From Anaeromyxobacter sp. Fw109-5 (lineage in GTDB: Bacteria; Myxococcota; Myxococcia; Myxococcales; Anaeromyxobacteraceae): DNA of 64,000 nucleotides. Within the stretch, counting starts at the first letter, position 1. The number at the start of each line of letters is the position of its first letter. Shown piece by piece: positions 10,805 through 18,999 of this stretch. The DNA lies in contig NC_009675.1 in the NCBI RefSeq assembly GCF_000017505.1, positions 4,468,501-4,532,500 of the forward strand, written 5' to 3'. The translations under genes were made by a program, and so were the position numbers. Below the pieces are notes generated by a model that saw only the letters and a list, made by a program, of their open reading frames with translations, did not search any database and had not been told where the DNA came from.

Positions 10805-12886
10805 TCAGCTCCGGTCGAGCGCCCGGGCGGCCGCGCGGATGAGCGGCTGCGCCGAGACGGGCTCGCCGGTCGCCCCCTTCATCCAGACGTCGGGGGCGAG
10901 CGCCCCCTGCACCGTGATGCGCTCGATCTCCTCGCCGAGCCTCTTCCCAGGGGGGAGCCGCTCGAGGTGGTCCTCGAGCTGCGCGGCGATGAGGTGGCCG
11001 ATCGGGTAGTCGGGCAGGTAGAGCAGGTTCGAGACCAGGTGCGAGTAGATCGCCAGGAGCGGCACGTCGCGGGCGCCGAACACCGGCGCGTACCAGCGGT
11101 TCCACACCTCGCGCGCGATGCGGAGCGTGGCCTCGCGCAGCTCCGCCGGCGTGGCCCGCGGGTGCTCGTAGAGCCAGTGCCACATGCGGATGTCGACGAG
11201 CGCGACGCCCGCGATCTCGAACGTCGCCCAGAGGTCGTTGAGCGCGAGGAGCCGCTTCGCGTCCGCCGACGGCGGCGGGAGGCCCAGCACCTCGAGGTCG
11301 CGCGCCTGGAAGACGAACGCGATGGCCTCCGTGAACGCGGTGTTCGGCACCCCGCGCAGCAGCGTGTGATCCACGCCGTACAGCGAGAACACCTGCTCGA
11401 CGTTGTGGCCGAGCTCGTGGATCGCGATGTTGAAGCCCTTGTAGTCCATGCCGTCCGCGCCGACGCGGGTGCGCAGGTGGGCCTGGTCGCCGCGCCGCGC
11501 CGCCTCGAGCGCGTGGCCCGAGCCGCGCGCCGGATCGACGGCGATGCGCTCGGCGAGGAAGCGCGCCTTCTCGCCGGAGAAGCCGAGCGCCTTCAGGATC
11601 GCGGGCAGGTCCTTCGCGAACGCCTCGGCCGTCGGGTAGCGGCCGCGCGTCAGGCGGTCGAGCTCCGCCTCGGAGCGCTCCACGCGCGGCTTGAACCCCG
11701 CGTACCAGACGTCGAAGGGCTCGAGCTTGCGGCCGAGCCGTTCCTCGACGACGCGCGCGACGCGCGCGATCTCCGGCGCGCCGAGCACCTCCTCGAGCAT
11801 CGCCACCACCCGCGCCTCCGGGAGCTCGCGCTCCAGCTCGAACTTGCGGGCGATGTGCGTCGGCGCGGAGGGGGAGTACGGGTCCGCCTCCTTCACGGCC
11901 CGGAAGTTCGCGACGATGCGCGCGTAGCGCGCGTCCGGCTCGCGCGCCGCGGAGACCTCCGCGCGCGGCGGGCGCGCCTCCCCCTCGATCGTCTCCGCCG
12001 GCGCCGCGCGCACCTCGTTCGTGAAGGGGTTCCAGTCGACGCTCGGGTCGTTCACCACCGCCGCGGGGATGGTCTGCGTGACGATGCGCTCCATCGCCTT
12101 GGAGATCACGCGCTGGCGCGCGAGGCCGTCCCCCTGCGCGTACTGCGCCTTGATCTCGTCGCGCAGGTTCCAGTGCGAGAGGAGCCGCTTCCCCTTCGGG
12201 AACAGCCGCCGGCCGTCCTCGGCGAGGACGTGGTGCATGTGGAGGTTGTAGTCGGCGATGTAGAGGTCGGCGTCCGCCGAGGCGCGGGCGATGCCCTGGT
12301 TGACCGCCGCGGGCACGCGCCGCGCGAAGCGGTTCGCGAGCCGCGCCTCCGCCCACTCCCGGCGCGACCAGCCCTCGCCTCCGGCCAGCCGCTCGTCGAG
12401 GGTGGTGAGGGGGAAGTTGAGGAGCGCGACGAAGGCGATCTTGCCGGCGAAGAGATCGTCGACGAGGTGGGCCGAGGGATCGTGCGCCGCGAGCAGCGCG
12501 TCCACCGGGCGCATGGGTCCCTCGTCGAGCTGCGCGTAGCGCGACAGCTCGCGGTAGATCTCGAGCGCGTGCCCGTCCAGCGCCTCGAAGGACCGCTCGA
12601 GCCGCGCGAAGGTCGCGTCGAGGGCCTCGCCGCGCGGCAGGAAGTGCTCGGCGCAGAACGCCTCGAACGCCTTGGCGTCGCCGTCCGCCGGGCGCCAGAA
12701 GGCGGCGGCCTGGGCGACGCCCCGCGCGACGCGAGCGCGCTCCGGCTCGCCGTGCCTCGCGGCGAGCGCCGCGACGGCGCGGGCGACGGCCGGCCGCAGG
12801 CCCCGGGGCGGCTGCGGGATCGCGGAGCGGGCGGGCGGAGCGGAGAGGGCGAGGAGCGCGAGCACGGTCGCGGCGGTCGGGATCAT
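10805..12886 (-). CDS. Exported zinc metallopeptidase (HELGH, M3-like gluzincin)
   Basis: A 693-residue protein with a signal peptide (cleavage near SAIPQP at about residue 21). It is mostly helical and carries the zinc site HELGH at residues 490-494 with the third ligand Glu about 26 residues later (AFTEAIAFVFQ). This HExxH + E spacing and the helical fold fit M3/M2-like gluzincins, here a divergent myxobacterial branch. It probably cleaves peptides in the periplasm or outside the cell. No propeptide or sorting tail was seen. The 3' end lies 4 bp from the convergent 94-residue gene. Confidence 0.8.
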   Translation of the reverse strand: MIPTAATVLALLALSAPPARSAIPQPPRGLRPAVARAVAALAARHGEPERARVARGVAQAAAFWRPADGDAKAFEAFCAEHFLPRGEALDATFARLERSFEALDGHALEIYRELSRYAQLDEGPMRPVDALLAAHDPSAHLVDDLFAGKIAFVALLNFPLTTLDERLAGGEGWSRREWAEARLANRFARRVPAAVNQGIARASADADLYIADYNLHMHHVLAEDGRRLFPKGKRLLSHWNLRDEIKAQYAQGDGLARQRVISKAMERIVTQTIPAAVVNDPSVDWNPFTNEVRAAPAETIEGEARPPRAEVSAAREPDARYARIVANFRAVKEADPYSPSAPTHIARKFELERELPEARVVAMLEEVLGAPEIARVARVVEERLGRKLEPFDVWYAGFKPRVERSEAELDRLTRGRYPTAEAFAKDLPAILKALGFSGEKARFLAERIAVDPARGSGHALEAARRGDQAHLRTRVGADGMDYKGFNIAIHELGHNVEQVFSLYGVDHTLLRGVPNTAFTEAIAFVFQARDLEVLGLPPPSADAKRLLALNDLWATFEIAGVALVDIRMWHWLYEHPRATPAELREATLRIAREVWNRWYAPVFGARDVPLLAIYSHLVSNLLYLPDYPIGHLIAAQLEDHLERLPPGKRLGEEIERITVQGALAPDVWMKGATGEPVSAQPLIRAAARALDRS

Positions 12887-12984
12887 GGAGGCGAATCATA
12901 ACGGCCATCCGCGCTCCGTGGACGGCTACCGGCGAGCCCGCCGGAGCGCGACGGCGGCGGCGGTGACAGCACGCGCACGCGGAT

Positions 12985-13516
12985 GGGTCGTGTGCCGTCG
13001 TCCGTACGCAGATGTCGCTCGGGCATCGAAGGGGAAGCGCTCGGTTCCCGCGCGCGCCTCTGCCCATCACGGTGCGTCTTCACCGGCGTCGGCGCGGTGA
13101 CTGGTCAGCGGGCACCGCAGGTCCGAGGAAGTTGCGCGCACGCTCGGCCGACGGCGACATTCACCCATGTCCCTGCAATCTCCAGCGACAGCTCTTGCGG
13201 GCCACGCGAGTCCCAGTTGCGGTGGGTGAACGTTGCCCTCTTGACGAGGTTCGAGGCGAAACGCGCTTCGACGTCCTCGGCACGTCGAGAGCACGCTCCT
13301 CGCGAGCGCAGGCAGGCCGCGCCGTGCGCGTCCGGCGCGCCGCGTGGACGGCGAAGGGGCGGGCCCGGAAAGCGGCGCAGGCGCGATCCTGGTGCGTCTC
13401 ACTCTCGTAGCCCGCTTTCCCTCGCTCGTACTGCTCCCTCGCGCGTGCCCACCACGGTCGCGCGGTCGGCACCTCGTCCCGAGTCCAGGGCGAGCCGATG
13501 TGATGAATGGCAAGGG
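12985..13516 (+). repeat. ORF-less copy (scar) of the HNH element
   Basis: Aligning by eye, 12985-13400 matches the reverse complement of about 24228-23785. Identity is roughly 90% over its best 280 bp (13120-13400) and lower with small gaps further left. Bases 13404-13516 match the reverse complement of about 22492-22381. The roughly 1.29-kb middle of the other copy, which carries the HNH gene, is absent, and the junction lies near 13400-13404. Shared landmarks include CCAGTTGCGGTGGGTGAA and CGGTCGGCACCTCGTCCCG. The two copies are in opposite orientation in the genome. Confidence 0.8.
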
Positions 13517-13689
13517 CGAAGCCCCTCCGGCGGGGAACGGTCGCGCACCCGCGCAGCGGTCCCGCTCGACTTTGTGCCCGCTTCGCGTGCGCTGCGCTCG
13601 GGGTGAGCTGGACGTCCAAGGCCCCGCCGAGCAGGGGGTGGGGCCCCAGCGGCCACCGCCGCTGGGCGGGGGACGCGGTCCCCGTGTAA

Positions 13690-13718
13690 TTGACCTGGGG
13701 CCGGCCCGGCGCTAACGG
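13690..13718 (+). promoter_or_regulatory. Possible promoter for the MFS gene
   Basis: TTGACC (13690-13695) is followed by GCTAAC (13711-13716) or TAACGG (13713-13718) at 15 or 17 bp. Transcription would start only a few bases before the ATG at 13728, giving a nearly leaderless message. The -10 match is weak. Confidence 0.3.
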
Positions 13719-13727
13719 TCCGCCTCC

Positions 13728-15173
13728 ATGCGCGCGACGAGCCGTCCTCTGACCGTGGTCTCGGTGCTCCTCGGCACGTTCCTCGCCGCCATGGAGATGA
13801 CCGTCGTCTCGACGGCGATGCCGACCGTGGTGGGCGAGCTCGGCGGGCTCTCGCTGTACGCCTGGGCGTTCTCGGCGTACATGCTCACAGCCACCGTCAC
13901 GGTGCCGATCCACGGCAAGCTCGCCGACCTCTACGGCCGAAAGCCCGTCCTCCTCGCCGGGATCGCGCTCTTCCTCCTCGGGTCGAGCGGGTGCGGCTTC
14001 GCGGGGAGCATGGGCGCGCTCATCGCCTGGCGCGCCGTCCAGGGCCTCGGCGCCGGGGCCATCCAGCCGGTCTCGCTCACCATCGTCGGCGACCTGTTCG
14101 AGCTGCGCGAGCGCGCGCGCATGCAGGGCATCTTCGGCGCGGTCTGGGGCCTCGCGGGCCTCGTGGGGCCGGTGCTCGGCGGCGCCATCGTCCACGTGCT
14201 CGGCTGGCGCTGGATCTTCTGGGTGAACCTGCCGTTCGGGATCGCCAGCGCGGCGGTGCTGGCGATCGCGTACCACGAGCGGCCGGAGCGCCACCCGCAC
14301 CGGCTCGATCTCCCCGGCGCGGCGCTGCTCTCGATCGCGGTCGTGGCGCTCCTCTTCGCGGCCCGCTCTGGCGCGGCGGCGCTGGCGGCGCTCCCCGTCG
14401 GCGCGCTGGCGCTGGCCGCCTTCCTCCTCGTGGAGCGCCGCGCGCCCGAGCCGCTGCTGCCGCTGGACCTCTTCGCGCAGCGGGTGATGGCCGTGTCCTC
14501 CGCGACGGGGGCGCTGCTCGGCGCCGCCATGCTCGCGACGGTCACCTTCGTGCCGCTCTGGGTGCAGGCCATCCTGGGCGCGTCACCCACCGCGGCGGGC
14601 GCCGCGATCGCGCCGATGGCCGTCGGCTGGCCGCTCGCGAGCACGCTCGCGGGGCGTCTGCTGCCGAGCCTCGGCTACCGGCGGCTCCTGCTGGGCGGCC
14701 TCGCGACGAGCGCGCTCGCCGGGATCGGGCTCGCGCTGCTGCTCGGGCCGGGGGTGAGCCTCCTCGTGCCCCAGGGGCTCACCTTCGCCTACGGCGTCGG
14801 GCTGGGGCTCGCCAACACGCCCCTCATCCTCGCGGTCCAGACCAGCGTGCCCTGGCGCCGGCGCGGCGTCGCGACCGCGAGCGCGCTGTTCTTCCGCACC
14901 ATGGGCGGCACGCTCTCGGTCGGCATCCTCGGCGGCGTGCTCGCGGTGGGGCTCGCGCGCACCGGCGCCGCGCCCGGGATCGCGGAGAAGCTGCTCGGCG
15001 CCGAGCGCGCCTCGCTCTCCGCGGCGCAGCTCGCCTCGGTGGGCGGCGCGCTGCAGGGGGCGATGGAGATCGTCTTCTGGAGCGTCGCCGGGATCGCCGC
15101 GGCGGCGCTCCTCGTCGCGACGCGCTTCCCCCGCCTCTCCGTGGAGCCCGCGCCCGCGCCGGAGCGCGTCTAG
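13728..15173 (+). CDS. MFS multidrug efflux transporter, DHA2 (EmrB/QacA) family
   Basis: A 481-residue protein with about 14 hydrophobic helices. It carries DHA2 landmarks: the early TVVSTAMPTVVGEL motif in helix 1, the loop-2/3 motif GKLADLYGRKPVL, GLGAGAIQPVSLTIVGDLF, and motif C in helix 5 (GLAGLVGPVLGGAIV). It is a proton-driven exporter in the inner membrane, likely for drugs or toxic metabolites. No adaptor (EmrA-like) gene is adjacent. Its stop overlaps the stop of the convergent trans-sulfuration gene by four bases (CTAG). Confidence 0.92.
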   Translation: MRATSRPLTVVSVLLGTFLAAMEMTVVSTAMPTVVGELGGLSLYAWAFSAYMLTATVTVPIHGKLADLYGRKPVLLAGIALFLLGSSGCGFAGSMGALIAWRAVQGLGAGAIQPVSLTIVGDLFELRERARMQGIFGAVWGLAGLVGPVLGGAIVHVLGWRWIFWVNLPFGIASAAVLAIAYHERPERHPHRLDLPGAALLSIAVVALLFAARSGAAALAALPVGALALAAFLLVERRAPEPLLPLDLFAQRVMAVSSATGALLGAAMLATVTFVPLWVQAILGASPTAAGAAIAPMAVGWPLASTLAGRLLPSLGYRRLLLGGLATSALAGIGLALLLGPGVSLLVPQGLTFAYGVGLGLANTPLILAVQTSVPWRRRGVATASALFFRTMGGTLSVGILGGVLAVGLARTGAAPGIAEKLLGAERASLSAAQLASVGGALQGAMEIVFWSVAGIAAAALLVATRFPRLSVEPAPAPERV

Positions 15174-16336
15174 GCGCGCTTCGCCGCCGCGAAGCCGCGC
15201 TCGAGATCGGCGAGGAGATCGTCGGCGCGCTCGATCCCGGCGGACACGCGGATGAAGCCGTCCGCGATCCCGAGCTGCTCGCGCGTCTCCTTCGGCACCG
15301 AGGCGTGCGTCATGATGGCGGGGTGCTCGATGAGGCTCTCGACGCCGCCGAGGGACTCGGCGCACGCGAAGATCCGCACGTTCTCGAGGAAGGCGCGCGC
15401 CGCGGCGAGGCCGCCCCTGACGACGAACGTCAGCATGCCGCCGAAGCCGGTCATCTGCCGGCGCGCGAGGTCGTGCTGCGGGTGGGAGGCGAGGCCGGGG
15501 TAGGTGACGCGCTCGACCTGCGGGTGGCGCTCGAGGAAGCGCGCGATGGCGAGCGCGTTCTCGGCGTGACGATCCATCCGCACGTGCAGCGTCTTGAGGC
15601 CACGCAGCACGAGGAAGCTGTCGAGCGGCGAGGGCACGCCCCCGACCGCGTTCTGCAGGAAGGCGAGCCGCTCGAAGAGCTCGGCGTCGCTCGTCGCGAC
15701 CGCGCCGCCGATGACGTCGGAGTGGCCGTTCAGGTACTTCGTCGTGGAGTGGGCGACCACGTCGATGCCGTGCGCCAGCGGCCGCTGGAAGTAGGGCGTC
15801 GCGAAGGTGTTGTCGACCACCGTCCTCGCGCCGTGCCCCCGGGCGATCGCGGCGACGGCGGCGAGGTCCACCAGCTTCAGCATGGGGTTCGTGGGGCTCT
15901 CGATCCACACGAGCCGCGTCCGCGGCGTGAGCGCGCGCTCGACGTTCCGCGCGTCGCTCATGTCCACGTAGGCGAACTCGAGCCCGTGGCGCCGGTACAC
16001 CTTGTCGAAGATTCGGAAGGTCCCGCCGTACACGTCGTCGGACACGACGACGTGGTCCCCCGCCTGCAGCAGGTGGAGGATGGCGTCCGTCGCGGCCAGC
16101 CCCGACGCGAACGCCAGGCCGTGGCGCGCGCCCTCCAGCGCGGCGAGGCAGTCCTGCAGCGCGTGGCGCGTGGGGTTCTGCGTGCGCGAGTACTCGTACC
16201 CCTTGTGGACGCCCGGGCTCTCCTGCACGTACGTGGACGTGAGGTACACGGGCGTCATGATGGCGCCCGTGGTCGGATCGGGGGACTGGCCGGCGTGGAT
16301 GGCGAGGGTCTCGAAGGAGAGCTTCCGGTCGTCCAT
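15170..16336 (-). CDS. Trans-sulfuration PLP enzyme (cystathionine gamma-synthase/gamma-lyase)
   Basis: A 388-residue fold-type I PLP enzyme of the Cys/Met metabolism family. The PLP-binding Lys is residue 200 in HSTTKYLNGHSDVIGG, and SGLAATDAILHLLQAGDHVV, ESPTNPMLKLVD and VDNTFATPY are family motifs. The start at 16336 lies 22 bases after the stop of the cystathionine beta-synthase gene. That pairing favours the cystathionine gamma-lyase role, releasing cysteine, 2-oxobutyrate and ammonia. Gamma-synthase and gamma-lyase cannot be separated confidently by sequence alone. Confidence 0.9.
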   Translation of the reverse strand: MDDRKLSFETLAIHAGQSPDPTTGAIMTPVYLTSTYVQESPGVHKGYEYSRTQNPTRHALQDCLAALEGARHGLAFASGLAATDAILHLLQAGDHVVVSDDVYGGTFRIFDKVYRRHGLEFAYVDMSDARNVERALTPRTRLVWIESPTNPMLKLVDLAAVAAIARGHGARTVVDNTFATPYFQRPLAHGIDVVAHSTTKYLNGHSDVIGGAVATSDAELFERLAFLQNAVGGVPSPLDSFLVLRGLKTLHVRMDRHAENALAIARFLERHPQVERVTYPGLASHPQHDLARRQMTGFGGMLTFVVRGGLAAARAFLENVRIFACAESLGGVESLIEHPAIMTHASVPKETREQLGIADGFIRVSAGIERADDLLADLERGFAAAKRA

Positions 16337-16359
16337 GGCGTGCCTCCGCGCGGCGGTCG

Positions 16360-17739
16360 TTACTTGAGCCGCGCGCCCAGGAACTCGATGAGGTCGATCT
16401 TCGTGAGGATGCCGGTCACGCGATCGCCCTCCTTCACCACCGCCACGTGGTCGTCGTTGAAGATGTCGCGCAGCCGGCCGACCGGCGTGTCCGGGCCGAC
16501 GACGCCCTGGATCGGCTGCACGAGCGGCTCCACGTGCTCGGAGAGCCGGTGCTTCCCCTCGATGAGGAAGTTCAGCAGGTCGTACTCGTGGATCATCCCG
16601 ATCGCGCGGCCCGCCTCGTCGACGACCGGCATCTGCGAGATGTCGTTCTCCTTCATGGCGCGGACGATCGTCTCGACCTTGTCCGTCTTGCGGGCGGTGA
16701 TCACCTCGCCGCGCCGCCGGCCGAGCACGTCCTTCACGGTGGCGCTCGCGACCGGCTCCCCGCCCTCGATGGCGAAGCCGTTGTCGCGCATCCACTCGTC
16801 CGAGTACAGCTTCGAGATGTAGGCTCGGCCGCCGTCCGGGAGCGGGACGACGATGGTCTTCCCCTTCCCGAGCTCGCGCGCCAGCTGGACGGCCACGTGG
16901 ACGGCGGAGCCCGAGGAGCCGCCGGCGAAGATGCCCTCCTCGCGGGCGAGGCGGCGGGTCATCGTGAACGACTGCTGGTCGTTCACCTGGCGGACGTCGT
17001 CGAGGACCGAGAGGTCCATCGCGCCGCACATCATGTCCTCGCCGATCCCCTCCACCTTGTAGACGTGGGGCTGGGAGAGCTTCCCCGTCTTGAACATCGA
17101 GTGGTAGACGGAGCCGATCGGGTCGGCGCCGACGTTCAGGATCCTGGGGTTCCGCTCCTTGAAGTACTTCCCGCACCCGCTCATCGTGCCGCCGGTGCCG
17201 AGCCCCGCCACGAACGCGTCGAGCTGCCCGCCGGTCTGCTCCCAGATCTCGGGCGCCGTGCTCCGGTAGTGGGCCTCGATGTTGTCCACGTTGTGGTACT
17301 GGTTCAGGTAGAAGCTGTTGGGCGTCTCCGCCGCGATGCGCTTCGCCACGGAGTAGTAGCTGTCGGGCGAGTCGGCCGGCACGTTCGTCGGCGTGACGAC
17401 CACCTGCGCGCCGAAGGCCTTCAGCGTGTCCTGCTTCTCCTTCGACATCTTGTCCGGCATCGTGAAGATGCAGCGGTAGCCCTTCACCGCCGCCGCGATG
17501 GCGATGCCGACGCCGGTGTTGCCGCTCGTGTTCTCCACGATGGTGCTGCCCTTGCGCAGCAGCCCGGCCTTCTCCGCCTTCTCGATGATGTGCAGCGCCA
17601 TGCGGTCCTTGATGGAGCCGCCGGGGTTCAGGTACTCGAGCTTCACGAGCACCGTCGCGTCGTCGGGGCCGACGAGCTTGCGCAGGCGGACGAGCGGGGT
17701 GCGGCCGATCGCGGAGAGGACGTCGTCGTGGTAGGGCAT
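16360..17739 (-). CDS. cbs: Cystathionine beta-synthase with C-terminal CBS pair
   Basis: A 459-residue enzyme. The ATG at 17739 is chosen for its GGAG and because the family starts with this block (PYHDDVLSAIGRTPLVRL). Residues about 1-325 form the fold-type II PLP domain: Lys44 in GGSIKDRMA, the substrate loop ENTSGNTGVG, the phosphate loop GLGTGGTMSG and GGSSGSAV. Residues about 335-459 hold two CBS motifs, regulatory modules that bind adenosyl ligands in other members. It condenses serine and homocysteine to cystathionine in the cytoplasm. With the next gene it forms a two-gene reverse trans-sulfuration operon that makes cysteine from methionine-derived homocysteine. Confidence 0.93.
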   Translation of the reverse strand: MPYHDDVLSAIGRTPLVRLRKLVGPDDATVLVKLEYLNPGGSIKDRMALHIIEKAEKAGLLRKGSTIVENTSGNTGVGIAIAAAVKGYRCIFTMPDKMSKEKQDTLKAFGAQVVVTPTNVPADSPDSYYSVAKRIAAETPNSFYLNQYHNVDNIEAHYRSTAPEIWEQTGGQLDAFVAGLGTGGTMSGCGKYFKERNPRILNVGADPIGSVYHSMFKTGKLSQPHVYKVEGIGEDMMCGAMDLSVLDDVRQVNDQQSFTMTRRLAREEGIFAGGSSGSAVHVAVQLARELGKGKTIVVPLPDGGRAYISKLYSDEWMRDNGFAIEGGEPVASATVKDVLGRRRGEVITARKTDKVETIVRAMKENDISQMPVVDEAGRAIGMIHEYDLLNFLIEGKHRLSEHVEPLVQPIQGVVGPDTPVGRLRDIFNDDHVAVVKEGDRVTGILTKIDLIEFLGARLK

Positions 17740-17858
17740 GGGCGCTCCGTGAGGCCTCCGGCGCGGCAGATCGGCCGGTGACGGCGCGTTATAGGCAGGC
17801 GGTTCCGGCTCCGTCAACGCGACGCGCCGGGCGCGAAGAGCCGGGAGACACGACCCAG

Positions 17859-18902
17859 ATGAACGATTTCCAGACGGAAGCCCGCGTGCGTGGCGCAGTC
17901 GCCCGCGCGACCGGACGCGACACCTCCGGCGCGCCGGTGCGCCGCCTCGCCGGGCACGCCTCGCTGCGCAGCTACTGGCGCGTGGGCGTCGCGCCCGCCT
18001 CGCACGTGGTGATGGTGCTCCCGCCCGACGCCAAGCCCGAGGAGGTCACGAAGGGGGGAGCGCCCGCCGAGAACCCGTTCGTGGACGTGCAGCGCTACCT
18101 CGCCGCCCTGGGGGTCCGCGTCCCGGGCATCCTCGGCTGGGAGGAGGCCGAGGGCCTCATGGTCCTCGAGGACCTCGGCGACGACATGCTCGAGACGAGG
18201 CTCCTCGCCGGCGACGGGCGCGAGCTGCTCTACGCGCGCGCCGTGGATCAGCTCGCCCGGCTGCGCGCCGCGGCCGAGGCCCGTCCCGCCGGCTGCGTCG
18301 CGTTCACGCGCAGCTTCGACTACGACCTCTACCGCTGGGAGCTCGACCACTTCCGGGAGTGGCTGCTCGAGGCCTGGAAGGGCGCCGCGCTCTCGCCCGG
18401 CGAGCGGGAGGTGGTGGATCGCCACTTCGACCGGATCGCCCGCGCGCTCGACGCCGAGCCGAAGGGCTTCACGCACCGCGACTACCAGTCCCGGAACCTC
18501 ATGGTCCTGCCCGGCGGCGAGCAGGCGGTGATCGACTTCCAGGACGCGCTCCTCGGGCCGCGCCAGTACGACCTCGTCGCGCTGCTGCGCGACAGCTACG
18601 TCGAGCTGGAGGCGCCCTTCGTGGAGGCGATGCTGCGGCGCTACCTCGACCGCCTCGCCGCCGAGGGCGGCCCCCGCCTCGAGTACGGCCCGTTCCGCGA
18701 GGTGTTCGACCTGCTCACCGTCCAGCGCAAGCTGAAGGACGCGGGGCGGTTCGTCTTCATCGATCGGGTGAAGCAGAACCCCGGGTTCCTGGTCTCCATC
18801 CCGGCGTCGCTGCGCTACGTGCGCGACGCCTTCGGGCGCCGCCCCGATCTCGCCGAGCTCCAGGACGTGCTCGCGCGGCACGTGCCGGAGCTGCGCGGCT
18901 GA
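17859..18902 (+). CDS. amgK: AmgK-like amino-sugar (MurNAc/GlcNAc) anomeric kinase
   Basis: A 347-residue aminoglycoside-phosphotransferase-fold protein. The ATG at 17859 follows a GGGAG site. The catalytic and metal-binding region reads FTHRDYQSRNLMVLPGGEQAVIDFQDALLGPRQYDLVALLRDSYVEL, which is the COG3178/AmgK form of the HxDxxxxN and D motifs. AmgK phosphorylates the anomeric carbon of MurNAc during peptidoglycan recycling. Its usual partner MurU (a nucleotidyltransferase) is not adjacent here. A different hexose or amino-sugar substrate is possible. Confidence 0.8.
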   Translation: MNDFQTEARVRGAVARATGRDTSGAPVRRLAGHASLRSYWRVGVAPASHVVMVLPPDAKPEEVTKGGAPAENPFVDVQRYLAALGVRVPGILGWEEAEGLMVLEDLGDDMLETRLLAGDGRELLYARAVDQLARLRAAAEARPAGCVAFTRSFDYDLYRWELDHFREWLLEAWKGAALSPGEREVVDRHFDRIARALDAEPKGFTHRDYQSRNLMVLPGGEQAVIDFQDALLGPRQYDLVALLRDSYVELEAPFVEAMLRRYLDRLAAEGGPRLEYGPFREVFDLLTVQRKLKDAGRFVFIDRVKQNPGFLVSIPASLRYVRDAFGRRPDLAELQDVLARHVPELRG

Positions 18903-18999
18903 GCCTCGTGCCTCCCGGGGGCGAGGCGGAGCCCGCGGCGGGAGCCCGCCCCGGTGACCCGCGGGCGGCGCGAGCGACGGGCCCGCGGCGCCCGCGCGA

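Larger units (their letters stand above)
12887..13727. other. Long intergenic region dominated by an ORF-less repeat copy
   Basis: No gene is supported in these 841 bases. Bases 12985-13516 are a copy of the flanks of the HNH element found at 22.4-24.2 kb (described separately). The remaining 210 bases before the MFS gene are GC-rich, with no gene but a possible promoter at their end. Open frames here exist only because of GC bias. Confidence 0.7.
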
